From: Christiangramia oceanisediminis
GTDB taxonomy: Bacteria; Bacteroidota; Bacteroidia; Flavobacteriales; Flavobacteriaceae
Length of the DNA stretch: 64,000 bases
NCBI RefSeq assembly: GCF_022570735.2
Contig: NZ_JANCNS010000001.1
Location: 1,116,001-1,180,000, forward strand
Direction: 5' to 3'
Each line of letters starts with the position of its first letter. Position 1 is the first letter of the stretch. Position numbers and translations under genes: made by a program. This document shows positions 15,739 to 24,768 of this stretch, piece by piece. Under the pieces are notes generated by a model. The model worked only from the letters and a program-made list of their open reading frames with translations. It did not search any database and was not told where the DNA came from.

Positions 15739-17583
15739 ATGATAAAACGCTTTCAATATATCCTGTTTCTTGGTTTGTTTTTATTTCAGCTGAATCTTCA
15801 GGCCCAGGATTTCAATTTTGCGCATGTTTCAGATACGCATATTGGATCCAGCACTTCTGAAGAGGACCTGAAAATGGTGGTTAGAGACATCAATTCCCTG
15901 GACAGCCTTGATTTTGTGATCGTCACCGGTGACATTACCGAAATGGGAACCGATGAGGAAATTTCAAAAGCGCATCAGGTACTCGAAGGACTTGATATTC
16001 CTTACTACGTGGTACCGGGAAATCATGACACGGGCTGGTCAGAATCCGGTGGTGTTAGTTTTATCAATGAATTTGGTTACGATAAGTTCAGTTTTGAGCA
16101 TGAAGGTATCAAGTTCATCGGTTGCGCGTCCGGGCCTTATGTGAGAATGTCTGATGGGCATATTCCAAGGGACGCCATCGTTTGGCTGGATAAGATTCTG
16201 AAAGACACGCCGAAGGATCAGCCTATCATTTTTGTAAATCATTATCCGCTGGACAACAGCCTGGACAACTGGTTCGAGATCACCGAAAGACTGAAGGATT
16301 ACAATATACAACTGGCGCTTTGCGGCCACGGCCATCGAAACAAGTTGATGGATTTTGAGGGAATTCCAGGCATTATGGGACGTTCCAGTTTAAGAGCCGA
16401 GGAAGAGACAGGCGCGTATAATATCATCGAAATCGATCAAAATAAAGCCAAAATACACGCCAAGCGTCCTGATAAGGATATTACGCACATCTGGACCAGG
16501 GTGGAACTTTACAACAGGGATTTCGATACAGATGTTACCTACGAACGGCCCACCTATAAAATGAAGGACTCTTTTCCGCAGGTTAAAAAAACATGGGAAT
16601 ATCATTCAAATGCCAATGTGATTTCCACTCCTACTCTGAATAATGGTAAGGTCATTTTCGGAAATAGCGTGGGAAAGGTAGAAGCCCTGGATGAAAACAG
16701 TGGAAAAAAAGTATGGAGTTTTGATACGGAAGGCGGGATCTTTTCATCACCTGCGAACTATCAAAATTCGGTCGTTTTTGGTTCGGGAGACGGAAATATT
16801 TACAGCCTGAATACCGAAAATGGTGAATTGAACTGGAATTTCAGGACCGAAGCTTCGGTTCTGGGTTCACCTATCGTGAAAGACGGCATCGTTTATATAG
16901 GTGGAAGCGACGGAAACTTCAGAGCAATAAATGCCGAAAGCGGAGAACAGCTCTGGAATTTTTCGGGCCTTGAAGGTCCTGTAGTAAGCAAGCCATTAAT
17001 TTATAAAGAAAAGGTCATTTTCGGAGCCTGGGATAAAAATCTGTACGCACTTGATTTGAAGACTGGCGAGTTGGATTGGAAATGGAATAACGGTTCAGCA
17101 AACCGAATGTTCTCCCCTGCTATGGTAATTCCTGTTGCAGTTAAGAATTCGGTTTATATAGTGGCGCCAGACCGCTATATCACTTCAATCGATTTTAACA
17201 CAGGAGAAACCCAATGGCGTTCCAACGAGGTAACCGTACGGGAATCTCTGGGCGTTTCTGAAGATGGAAAAACTTTGTTTGCCAAAACGATGAACGATAC
17301 GCTGGTGGCCTTCGATCCCGCAGCTGATAAATCCTCCTTAGCCTGGAAAATGGATATGGATTATGGTTATGACCATGTCCCTTCCATGCCGATAGAAAGA
17401 AACGGCAGACTTTATTTCGGCGGAAGAAACGGGGTAGTATTTTCAGTAGATCCAGATAAACAGGAGTTAGTCTGGAAATTCAAAATCGATAACTCCATGG
17501 TCAATACCGTGAATATTATAAAAGACGGAAGATTGCTGGCAGCAACCATGGATGGAAAGATCGTGATGCTGGATGGCAGGTAA
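15739..17583 (+). CDS. Secreted metallophosphoesterase with PQQ-type beta-propeller
   Basis: 614 residues starting directly at the amidase stop. Signal peptide (MIKRFQYILFLGLFLFQLNLQAQ), then a calcineurin-like phosphoesterase domain (about 24-260) with all metal motifs: D32-T-H34, GDITEMG, GNHD, NHYPLD and GHGH. Residues about 285-614 form a PQQ/WD40-like propeller of repeated units ending in W-F/W-x-F and containing YIGGSDG or IFGSGDG turns. Phosphoesterases of this class cut phosphodiesters or phosphomonoesters outside the cytoplasm; the propeller probably binds substrate or protein. Its place in a peptidoglycan locus suggests a periplasmic sugar-phosphate, teichoic-type or lipid-linked substrate, but nothing in the sequence fixes it. 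Confidence 0.85.
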   Translation: MIKRFQYILFLGLFLFQLNLQAQDFNFAHVSDTHIGSSTSEEDLKMVVRDINSLDSLDFVIVTGDITEMGTDEEISKAHQVLEGLDIPYYVVPGNHDTGWSESGGVSFINEFGYDKFSFEHEGIKFIGCASGPYVRMSDGHIPRDAIVWLDKILKDTPKDQPIIFVNHYPLDNSLDNWFEITERLKDYNIQLALCGHGHRNKLMDFEGIPGIMGRSSLRAEEETGAYNIIEIDQNKAKIHAKRPDKDITHIWTRVELYNRDFDTDVTYERPTYKMKDSFPQVKKTWEYHSNANVISTPTLNNGKVIFGNSVGKVEALDENSGKKVWSFDTEGGIFSSPANYQNSVVFGSGDGNIYSLNTENGELNWNFRTEASVLGSPIVKDGIVYIGGSDGNFRAINAESGEQLWNFSGLEGPVVSKPLIYKEKVIFGAWDKNLYALDLKTGELDWKWNNGSANRMFSPAMVIPVAVKNSVYIVAPDRYITSIDFNTGETQWRSNEVTVRESLGVSEDGKTLFAKTMNDTLVAFDPAADKSSLAWKMDMDYGYDHVPSMPIERNGRLYFGGRNGVVFSVDPDKQELVWKFKIDNSMVNTVNIIKDGRLLAATMDGKIVMLDGR

Positions 17584-17635
17584 ATATGGATTTGTTTAGT
17601 TTACTTTTATATAGTTTGTTTAGTTTGTTTAAATG

Positions 17636-17665
17636 AAAAGACCCGGATTCTCCGGGTCTTTTTTT
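17636..17665. terminator. Bidirectional intrinsic terminator
   Basis: Stem AAAAGACCCGGA / TCCGGGTCTTTT with a three-base loop and T tracts on both strands. It lies between the convergent phosphoesterase (+) and NlpC/P60 (-) genes and can stop both. Confidence 0.85.
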
Positions 17666-18863
17666 ATTTGGTGAACAGCGAACTGTCCTTGAGATTGATC
17701 ATCTTCTCCTTTTCCTCGTTCAGTACCCGCTTGGTTCGCAAGTAGCGACCATAATTGTAATCGTCAAAATCGGTAGCTGTTGTATCAAAGTTACTGATGT
17801 GAACTTCTCCCATGGAATGTATGAACTTATTTTCACCGATCCACATTCCTACATGCACCACTCTTTCTGAAGTAGAGTCGGTTGCCTTTCTTCCGAAGAA
17901 TAAAAGATCTCCCGGGATCAGGTTCTCGAAATTTTTAGTGGAATCTACCAGTTTCCCGGCATGAACCTGCTGGGAAGCGTCTCTTGGTAAAACAAATCCA
18001 TTCAGAAAATAAACCGTTTTAGTGAAGCCACTGCAATCCACTCCCTTGCTGGAAGTTCCTCCCCAAAGGTATGGAAGGCCCATAAGCTCTTTTGAAGTAC
18101 TCACAAGGCTTTCCCGTTCCTGGTCAAGGCCAGACAGCCATTCACTGTACGGCATGGCATTAGAACGTTCGATAAAGGCCTTTTTGCCATTCGGATATTT
18201 TACCTCGTAAAAATTTCCTGAAGTTCCGGTTAATTCAAGAATATTCCCGGCAACCAGGTCTCCGGCTACTGCTGAGGCTTTGTCGGCTTTTTGATAAGAA
18301 GCACCAAAGGTTTCGGTGAAGATCGCTTTTTCCGAAGCTTTCCAGGAATCAAATTCAGCCTTTGACATGCTTACGATCCCTCCATAATCCACCCATGCCA
18401 GGTAACCATCTGGTGTTTGAACATAGAACCAGCTATCGGTCTTTTTTAAAACTTTTAAAGGCATTCCCAGGGTTGCCTGGGTAACCAGCTGAGCTGAATG
18501 TTTTGGCTCGTCACGCAGGTTTGCTACCGAGATCGGCACTACTCCCCAGGTCTTGCTTTCAAGGCCTTTTTCATCGGGTAGCATCTGAATGCTATCTGTA
18601 TAATTGATATTCTCTTCCTCCAGGTTCTTTTTTAGACTGGCAACCGCATCGGGAAGATTAGATTCCCCTTTCAAGACATAGGCATCTCCTGCCCTGTTCG
18701 CTTTGATATCGAAAAGTGCTACGCGACCATCCGGAGCATAATTTTCCCGTACCTCAGCGATCTCTTCATCAATAGTTTCAGTAGCCGGAGCTTCAGCCTT
18801 TTCTTCACAGGAAGCAAAAGCCAGTAAAAGGCCTAATAGAAATATTCCGTTCTTTATTTTCAT
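17664..18863 (-). CDS. NlpC/P60 family gamma-D-Glu endopeptidase, SH3 lipoprotein
   Basis: About 399 residues from the ATG at 18863 (a GTG three codons earlier, 18872, is possible). Lipoprotein signal with lipobox FASC. SH3-like domains (about 110-245, WGVVPISVANLRDEP) precede a C40 peptidase domain with LPYLWGGTSSKGVDCSGF (catalytic Cys near 277-280) and VVHVGMWIGENKFIHS (catalytic His). This is the layout of YkfC-type enzymes, which cut gamma-D-Glu-diaminopimelate bonds to release L-Ala-D-Glu. The next gene upstream encodes L-Ala-D/L-Glu epimerase, the same pairing as ykfB-ykfC in Bacillus, so the function is well supported by context. Last gene of the DigH-SSS-epimerase-NlpC unit. Confidence 0.92.
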   Translation of the reverse strand: MKIKNGIFLLGLLLAFASCEEKAEAPATETIDEEIAEVRENYAPDGRVALFDIKANRAGDAYVLKGESNLPDAVASLKKNLEEENINYTDSIQMLPDEKGLESKTWGVVPISVANLRDEPKHSAQLVTQATLGMPLKVLKKTDSWFYVQTPDGYLAWVDYGGIVSMSKAEFDSWKASEKAIFTETFGASYQKADKASAVAGDLVAGNILELTGTSGNFYEVKYPNGKKAFIERSNAMPYSEWLSGLDQERESLVSTSKELMGLPYLWGGTSSKGVDCSGFTKTVYFLNGFVLPRDASQQVHAGKLVDSTKNFENLIPGDLLFFGRKATDSTSERVVHVGMWIGENKFIHSMGEVHISNFDTTATDFDDYNYGRYLRTKRVLNEEKEKMINLKDSSLFTK

Positions 18864-18879
18864 AGTTTTCACTTCAGTT

Positions 18880-19893
18880 TTAGTTATTCAATACTACGCC
18901 GGTTCCGTTACGATTGGCATAGGTTATTTTACCATTTTCAATTTTTACGCCTTCTGCAATATCCTGTTTCAGCAGCAAGGGTCCGTCCATATCCACATAA
19001 TCAAGCAAAGGCAGCAGTTGGGCAACTGCGGAAACTCCTACACTGGACTCGGTCATACAACCCACCATCACTTTCATTCCAAGCTCGCGGGCTTTATCGA
19101 TCATTCGCCGTGCAGGGGTGAGCCCGCCACATTTTGTAAGCTTGATATTTACGCCGTGAAAATAAGGAAAACAATTTTCAACATCACCTTCAGTAATACA
19201 ACTTTCATCGGCGATCACCGGAAGGGCCGATCTTTCATAAAGCTCCTTCATTCCTTTTTTATCATCTGGTTTTAAGGGCTGTTCCAGGAACTCAACACCA
19301 AGATCTTTCAGCTCATGACTGTAATCAATAGCCTGATTCGCACTCCATGCCGCATTCGCATCTAACCTGAAAAGCGCATCGGTATGTTTTCTTAATTCCT
19401 TGACGATCTCCACGTCATTTTCTGTTCCGAGTTTAATCTTATACACCGGCCACGGAAACTCCTTGATCTTTTTGATCATTTTCTCAACGCTGTCCATACC
19501 AATAGTATAACTGGTTAGCGGAAGATCCTTATTCTCAAGACCCCATAATTTATACAGGGGCTGTCCTTTTCGTCTTGCGTACAGATCATGTAATGCGATA
19601 TCCAATGCGCAATGTGCAAAGCTGCTGGCCGAAAGATAGGGCCGACAGATCTCCCAGATCTCTTCAGGAGTTTTGTCTATATTTTCTGAAACGATCTTTT
19701 CAACAGAATTGATGGAATCGATCATCTTCTCCACGCTTACTCCGTAATAACTGGTAGCGGCAGCTTCTCCGAAGCCATGAAAATCATCATGAATCAGCTC
19801 AAGGATCAGGGACGGCTGAAAATCTCTCGAACCATAACTGATGGTAAAGGTATGTTTCAGCTCCAGGTTGTATGAATGATATTTAAATTCCAT
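18880..19893 (-). CDS. L-Ala-D/L-Glu epimerase (enolase superfamily)
   Basis: 337 residues of the muconate-lactonizing subgroup. Catalytic features are visible: YKIKLG (K-x-K), metal ligands in RLDANAAW, FLEQPL and VIADES, and the second catalytic lysine in NIKLTKCGG. L-Ala-D/L-Glu epimerases (YcjG, YkfB) convert the murein dipeptide L-Ala-D-Glu to L-Ala-L-Glu for amino-acid catabolism. It is packed between the SSS transporter (5-base gap) and the NlpC/P60 endopeptidase that would supply its substrate. Dipeptide specificity within this subgroup varies, so the exact dipeptide is inferred from context. Confidence 0.92.
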   Translation of the reverse strand: MEFKYHSYNLELKHTFTISYGSRDFQPSLILELIHDDFHGFGEAAATSYYGVSVEKMIDSINSVEKIVSENIDKTPEEIWEICRPYLSASSFAHCALDIALHDLYARRKGQPLYKLWGLENKDLPLTSYTIGMDSVEKMIKKIKEFPWPVYKIKLGTENDVEIVKELRKHTDALFRLDANAAWSANQAIDYSHELKDLGVEFLEQPLKPDDKKGMKELYERSALPVIADESCITEGDVENCFPYFHGVNIKLTKCGGLTPARRMIDKARELGMKVMVGCMTESSVGVSAVAQLLPLLDYVDMDGPLLLKQDIAEGVKIENGKITYANRNGTGVVLNN

Positions 19894-19898
19894 AGACC

Positions 19899-21344
19899 TT
19901 AATTTTTAATTGAACCTCGAGAAATTAAAAGTAATCCTAAAAAGGTGATCGCCGCATTTACCAGCAGGATCTCAAAACCAAACTGGTACCCGAAAAACCA
20001 CTCCACCGAATTCGAGTCGAGTATGAACGAAAGTATGGGTGAAAGTATGCAAACCAGCGGTACGAACCTGTCTTTAACGCTACGCTTATTCAGCAAACCA
20101 AAGGCAAAAAGTCCTAATAATGGGCCATATGTAAAGCCGGCTACCTTGAATACGGCGCTTACCACGCTGGTATCGTTGATGGCATTAAAAATAATGATAA
20201 CCAGGAACATGATGATCGTAAAACCAATATGCACCAGCATCCTGGTTTTTTTCTGGTCTTTTTTGCTTTTCTGAAGATCGAGTATGTCCACACAGAAGGA
20301 AGTGGTGAGTGCCGTAAGGGCCGAATCGGCGCTGGAAAAGGCAGCGGCCACGATTCCCAATAAAAACACGATCCCGGCGATGGTTCCGAATTCGTTCAAT
20401 GCCAGGAACGGGTATACCTCATCGCTTCTTTCAGGAAGCAGCACCTGTTGATCAACGGCATATTTATACAATAGAACACCCAGCGCAAGAAATAATAAGG
20501 TCGATAAAAAGAAAGTGATAGAAAACCAGAAAATGTTCTTCTGGGCATCGCTTTTGTTCTTGCAGGTAAGGTTCTTCTGCATCACGTTCTGGTCCAGCCC
20601 GTTCATTGCAATGGTAATAAATATCCCTGCAAGAAAGGTCTTAAAGAAATTGCGGTCAGATCTCCAGTTCAAGTCAAATATTGTTGAAAGTTCACTTTTG
20701 CTTACCACGCTAAAAACTTCGGTCGCCTTCAGGCCCATATGGTTCACGATCACAAAGATGCTTATAACAACAGCCAGCAGGAGAAAAGTGGTTTGCAGTG
20801 TATCTGTCCAAACTATGGTTTTGATCCCTCCTCTGAAGGTGTATAGCCAGATTAAGATGATGGTTACCAGAACTGTGATATAAAATGGTATTCCGAAGAC
20901 ATCAAAAAAGGCCAGTTGTAAAACCAAAGCTGCCAGAAATAACCTGAAAGAAGCTCCAATCGTCTGAGAAACCAGGAAAAAGGAAGCACCCGTCAAATAG
21001 GATTTTATCCCGAAACGATCTTTTAAGTACTCGTAGATCGAAATAAGATTCAGCCTGTAAAATAATGGGATCAGGACCAGGGCAATAACTGCATAGCCCA
21101 CCATGTTCCCCATGACGAATTGCAAATAGGTCCAGTTGGTATTCCCCACTTCTCCCGGAACCGAAATAAAGGTAACACCAGAAAGACTGGCTCCCACCAT
21201 CCCAAAAGCCACCAGGTACCAGGGCGACTGCCTGTTCGCGGTAAAAAAAGTAGCATTATCGTTATTACCCGAGGTAAAATAACTTATGGCAAGCAATACC
21301 AGGAAATAACCAACGATAATACTTAAAACCAGGATAGGACTCAT
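19899..21344 (-). CDS. Sodium:solute symporter (SSS family)
   Basis: 481 residues with about 13 hydrophobic helices, beginning MSPILVLSIIVGYFLVLLAISYFTS and carrying the SSS core GASLSGVTFISVPGEVG. It imports a small solute with sodium across the inner membrane. The gene sits six bases after the DigH-like hydrolase and five before the epimerase, so its cargo is likely a murein breakdown product: MurNAc, a muropeptide sugar, or the L-Ala-D-Glu dipeptide. Inner-membrane MurNAc transport next to MurQ is known in Tannerella (MurT); whether this protein is orthologous needs a tree. Confidence 0.88.
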   Translation of the reverse strand: MSPILVLSIIVGYFLVLLAISYFTSGNNDNATFFTANRQSPWYLVAFGMVGASLSGVTFISVPGEVGNTNWTYLQFVMGNMVGYAVIALVLIPLFYRLNLISIYEYLKDRFGIKSYLTGASFFLVSQTIGASFRLFLAALVLQLAFFDVFGIPFYITVLVTIILIWLYTFRGGIKTIVWTDTLQTTFLLLAVVISIFVIVNHMGLKATEVFSVVSKSELSTIFDLNWRSDRNFFKTFLAGIFITIAMNGLDQNVMQKNLTCKNKSDAQKNIFWFSITFFLSTLLFLALGVLLYKYAVDQQVLLPERSDEVYPFLALNEFGTIAGIVFLLGIVAAAFSSADSALTALTTSFCVDILDLQKSKKDQKKTRMLVHIGFTIIMFLVIIIFNAINDTSVVSAVFKVAGFTYGPLLGLFAFGLLNKRSVKDRFVPLVCILSPILSFILDSNSVEWFFGYQFGFEILLVNAAITFLGLLLISRGSIKN

Positions 21345-21350
21345 GCTTCG

Positions 21351-22967
21351 TTAGTTTTTGATTGAAATATTCCTGAATTCACCCTGATTTCCTAACCGGT
21401 CAACAGCAGTGATTCCTATTTCCTGCAGTTTTCGTTTTTTGTCTCCTACGATATACTGCATTTCAAAATTTCGCTTATCACCGCTGAAGATCCTGTAGTC
21501 CCAGTTTCCGCCTTCGTAACGGAAATACAACACCCACTTGTCTGCTTTTTCGGCATTTTCAGGGTAAGTCCATTTAATACCGATTCGTTCACCCCGGATC
21601 TCGGTGGAAACCTCTGGCGTTGCCGGCGGTTCATCATCCAGCCAGGGACTGGCAGGTACAAGCCCCGGTTTTTTATACGGCCCCTCTTTAATAGAAGTCG
21701 CCAGCGAACTATGCTGAACCAGGGGACCTATACTCCAGTGAACCGTTCCCGGACTTTCCGGGAGCATCCCCCGGGTGATCATGATCTGGTTAATCGTTTC
21801 GTCGGCATTGCTGGAATCTCCTCCAAGGCCTACATTGATCCCTGGCCAAAGATGCCTTCCCATAGTGTTCTCGCTTTCCCACCATCCTAATAATTCCGGA
21901 AAGCTCTGCCCGTACTGGTTGATCTTCCAGTATAACTGAGGGGTAAAATAATCTATCCAGCCTTCATTCAGCCATAATTTGGCATCGGCATAAAGCTTTT
22001 CATATTGATTATAACCAGTAACCGATTGTGGATAGCCCGGTTTCCAGATTCCAAAAGGGCTAAGGCCAAATTTCACGTAGGGTTTTTCAGCCTTGATTTC
22101 AGAATAGATACGCTTTATAAATCGGTTCACCTGGTCCCTTCTCCAGTCAGACCTGGATAATTCTCCACCATTGTTCACATAAGCTTCCCAGGTAGCCGAA
22201 TCAGGAAAATCCTTTCCGCTGTTGTAGGAATCATAGGGATAGAAATAATCATCAAAATGAACCCCGTCTATATCATAACGTTTAACAATGTCCATCACAA
22301 CTGCTGAAGAATGGTCCTGAGTTTCCTGTTTGGCAGGGTCCAGCCACCACATCCCGTTATCAAGCTTAACAGCCAGCCCCGGTTTTTGTTTGATCACAGA
22401 AGCTTCAGTGATCTCTTTCCCGGTGGTATGGTGGGCCCGGTATGGATTAAGCCAAACATGCAATTCGAGGCCACGCTCATGAGCTGCCTCTATCCAGAAT
22501 TTCAGGGGATCATAATATGGATTGGGAGCCTGCCCTTGCTTCCCGGTAAGGAAATAAGACCATGGTTCAAGCTCGCTGTCATATAACGCATCGGCCTGTG
22601 GCCGCACCTGGAAGATCACGGCGTTGTAATGATGATCTTTCAGGAAATCGAGCAATTTGAGTGCTTCCTGTTGCTGCTGCGAAGTGGATAGTCCTGCTTT
22701 ACTGGGCCAGTTGATATTGGCCACTGTAGCCACCCATGCCGCACGGAATTCATAAATGTCCTGGGGTGGTGGAGTAATGAACGGGCGCTCTTCTTTTTCT
22801 TCGGCTTTTTCAGGAGCCTCTTCTACCTCAGGAGCCACTGGCTCTTCGATAGTCTCTTCTTTTTCGTCAACAGGTTGTGGTAAAGGCTCAGAAGTTGTTG
22901 GTTTGCTTCCGCCACAGGCATAAAGAAATGCCAGTGCCACTACTAAAATTGCTTTCTTTATTTTCAT
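21351..22967 (-). CDS. GHL10 (DUF187) family glycoside hydrolase lipoprotein, DigH-like
   Basis: 538 residues. Lipoprotein signal (FLYACGGS), a proline/glutamate-rich linker (about 25-65), then a TIM-barrel glycosyl-hydrolase-like 10 domain (about 70-400): FRAAWVATVANINWPS, YNAVIFQVRPQADALY, DGVHFDDYFYPY and WIDYFTPQLYWKI. A fibronectin-like C-terminal domain (about 430-535) follows. E. coli DigH (YddW), of this family, cleaves peptidoglycan strands that lack stem peptides. Surface or periplasmic anchoring fits a role in opening denuded glycan. First gene of the unit running to the NlpC/P60 endopeptidase. Confidence 0.88.
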   Translation of the reverse strand: MKIKKAILVVALAFLYACGGSKPTTSEPLPQPVDEKEETIEEPVAPEVEEAPEKAEEKEERPFITPPPQDIYEFRAAWVATVANINWPSKAGLSTSQQQQEALKLLDFLKDHHYNAVIFQVRPQADALYDSELEPWSYFLTGKQGQAPNPYYDPLKFWIEAAHERGLELHVWLNPYRAHHTTGKEITEASVIKQKPGLAVKLDNGMWWLDPAKQETQDHSSAVVMDIVKRYDIDGVHFDDYFYPYDSYNSGKDFPDSATWEAYVNNGGELSRSDWRRDQVNRFIKRIYSEIKAEKPYVKFGLSPFGIWKPGYPQSVTGYNQYEKLYADAKLWLNEGWIDYFTPQLYWKINQYGQSFPELLGWWESENTMGRHLWPGINVGLGGDSSNADETINQIMITRGMLPESPGTVHWSIGPLVQHSSLATSIKEGPYKKPGLVPASPWLDDEPPATPEVSTEIRGERIGIKWTYPENAEKADKWVLYFRYEGGNWDYRIFSGDKRNFEMQYIVGDKKRKLQEIGITAVDRLGNQGEFRNISIKN

Positions 22968-22983
22968 CGGTTAAAACTATTGT

Positions 22984-23026
22984 AAAAAAGTAAGTCCTTC
23001 AAGGGAAAAATACCCAAGAAGGACTT
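22984..23026 (-). terminator. Intrinsic terminator after susCD
   Basis: Minus-strand stem AAGTCCTTC / GAAGGACTT with an inner GGG/CCC pair, followed by a run of six T. It lies downstream of the SusD stop and before the DigH-like gene, separating the two units. Confidence 0.75.
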
Positions 23027-23046
23027 TACTAATTCAAATTCACCTA

Positions 23047-24756
23047 TTACCATCCAGGATTTTGTTCAAGGTGTGCACCGTTATTGCTGTAAAGTGTTAT
23101 CTGGTCCAGCGGGATAGGCTGTAGATAAACCCTTGGATCGTCAAATGTTCTCAACGAAGCAGCGGCTGAAGCAGGAATTATATATCCCTCATCTCCTTCT
23201 GTTAGTACCAGGTTATCAAGATTCGCATCGGGATAGTCGGCTTTTACTATCCATGCTCCCCTGTTGATATCCGGATATTCTACCATATCTGTATACTCTA
23301 ATTTTCTCCATCTTTTAAGGTCATCCAGTCGGAATCCTTCCATCATCAACTCGGTTCTGCGCTCTCTTCTTATTTCCCAGATAAGAGCCGGAACGTCTGG
23401 ATCTCTAGCCGGGTCATCGTAGGTCATCCCATTCACGGCTGGCTGGCCTCCCACTACTTCAAGAGCTGGAAGATCTACCCCTGGGCGGTTTCTCAATACA
23501 TTGATAGACTCATCAAGATCGGCCTGGCTAAGCGCAGGGCCTCCAACAGTGGCAAGTTCGGCAGCTGCTTCAGCATAATTAACCAGAACTTCACCGTAAC
23601 GAATCACCGGAGCATCGGTTGGATTCAGGTTAGAGCTTCCAATTGGATCGTCCTTGATCTCTTCATTCAAAAACTTGTGAGTCGCATACCCGGTAGTTGA
23701 GTGGTTAAAATCAATTCCGTTCAACCTCAATTCATCTGATACAAAAGTCTCGTACATTCTTGGGTCCCTATTGGCCATGACATTGTCGATACCTCTGTCT
23801 CCCTGGTATTCTGAAGATAAAGCTATTGGTAGACCATCTGCAGCGAGGTAACTTTCAATCGCGTCTTTTGAAGGACCCGTCTGAGGTTCCTTATTATTAT
23901 AGCTGTTAAGCGCGTGTGTTAGCACACCTTCAGCATATTCCCTGTAAAGGATCACCTCAGGATTTCCTGAAAGGCTTAAAGAGTTAAATACTTCCCTGTA
24001 ATTTCCAAGTGAGAATTCACCAGAATTGATCACTTCCTGTGCTGCCCATTTAGCAGCTTCCAGGTATTCCCTGGCTTTTTCGGTATTATTCTCGTGATAT
24101 TTTTGCCAGGTGCCTTCAAAAAGAAATACCCTGGACATATAGGCCAAAACTACACTTCTGTCTACTTCCTGGCCTTCGTTGGCAACATTCTCTCTAACGT
24201 TCGCAGCAGCGAATTCGAAATCTTCAAGCACGCGGTCCATTACGAAAGTGCGATCGTCCCTACTCTTATAGAGCATCTCATTATCATTTTCTTCCAGTTC
24301 CTTATCGTAATAAGGAACATCGCCAAAGCTTTTTACAAGATCGTGGTACTCAAGACCTCTAAAGAATCTTCCAACACCTGTCCAGTGATCAATAGCCTCC
24401 TGCTCCATTGGAACAGTAGCAACCCGATCTATAAAGATATTCGCCTTTCTTACCCACCCAAAGTTCCAGCCTCCACCAGAGGTTGGTACCTGCTGAGTGA
24501 AACGAGGTGGATTCGTAGGGGCAAAATCGTCATTAAGCGACTGGCCAGAGAAATAATCTCCCCAGGCAAAACTTTCTCCATATCCTATGAAGTAGCCTTC
24601 ATAAAATCCATAAGAAAAAGTTCTTACATTCTCTTCACTGCTCCAGAAGGTTTCATCTGTTAACTGGTCCTGCGGGGGTACCTCGAGAAAGTCCTTCTCA
24701 CAACCTAATATTGCGAAAGCAATAAGTATATAAATTGGTAATCTACGTATGTTCAT
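23047..24756 (-). CDS. SusD/RagB family glycan-binding lipoprotein
   Basis: 569 residues. Lipoprotein signal ending ILGCEKDFLEVPPQDQLTDETFW, the usual SusD opening. A tetratricopeptide-like middle (VVLAYMSRVFLFEGTW) and C-terminal motifs RYGEVLVNYAEAAAEL and IRRERRTELMMEGFRLDDLKRW are characteristic. SusD caps the SusC barrel and binds the glycan at the cell surface. It follows SusC by 12 bases. In this locus the ligand is probably a peptidoglycan or GlcNAc-containing fragment, inferred from the neighbours. Confidence 0.96.
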   Translation of the reverse strand: MNIRRLPIYILIAFAILGCEKDFLEVPPQDQLTDETFWSSEENVRTFSYGFYEGYFIGYGESFAWGDYFSGQSLNDDFAPTNPPRFTQQVPTSGGGWNFGWVRKANIFIDRVATVPMEQEAIDHWTGVGRFFRGLEYHDLVKSFGDVPYYDKELEENDNEMLYKSRDDRTFVMDRVLEDFEFAAANVRENVANEGQEVDRSVVLAYMSRVFLFEGTWQKYHENNTEKAREYLEAAKWAAQEVINSGEFSLGNYREVFNSLSLSGNPEVILYREYAEGVLTHALNSYNNKEPQTGPSKDAIESYLAADGLPIALSSEYQGDRGIDNVMANRDPRMYETFVSDELRLNGIDFNHSTTGYATHKFLNEEIKDDPIGSSNLNPTDAPVIRYGEVLVNYAEAAAELATVGGPALSQADLDESINVLRNRPGVDLPALEVVGGQPAVNGMTYDDPARDPDVPALIWEIRRERRTELMMEGFRLDDLKRWRKLEYTDMVEYPDINRGAWIVKADYPDANLDNLVLTEGDEGYIIPASAAASLRTFDDPRVYLQPIPLDQITLYSNNGAHLEQNPGW

Positions 24757-24768
24757 TGCTCCTGTATT

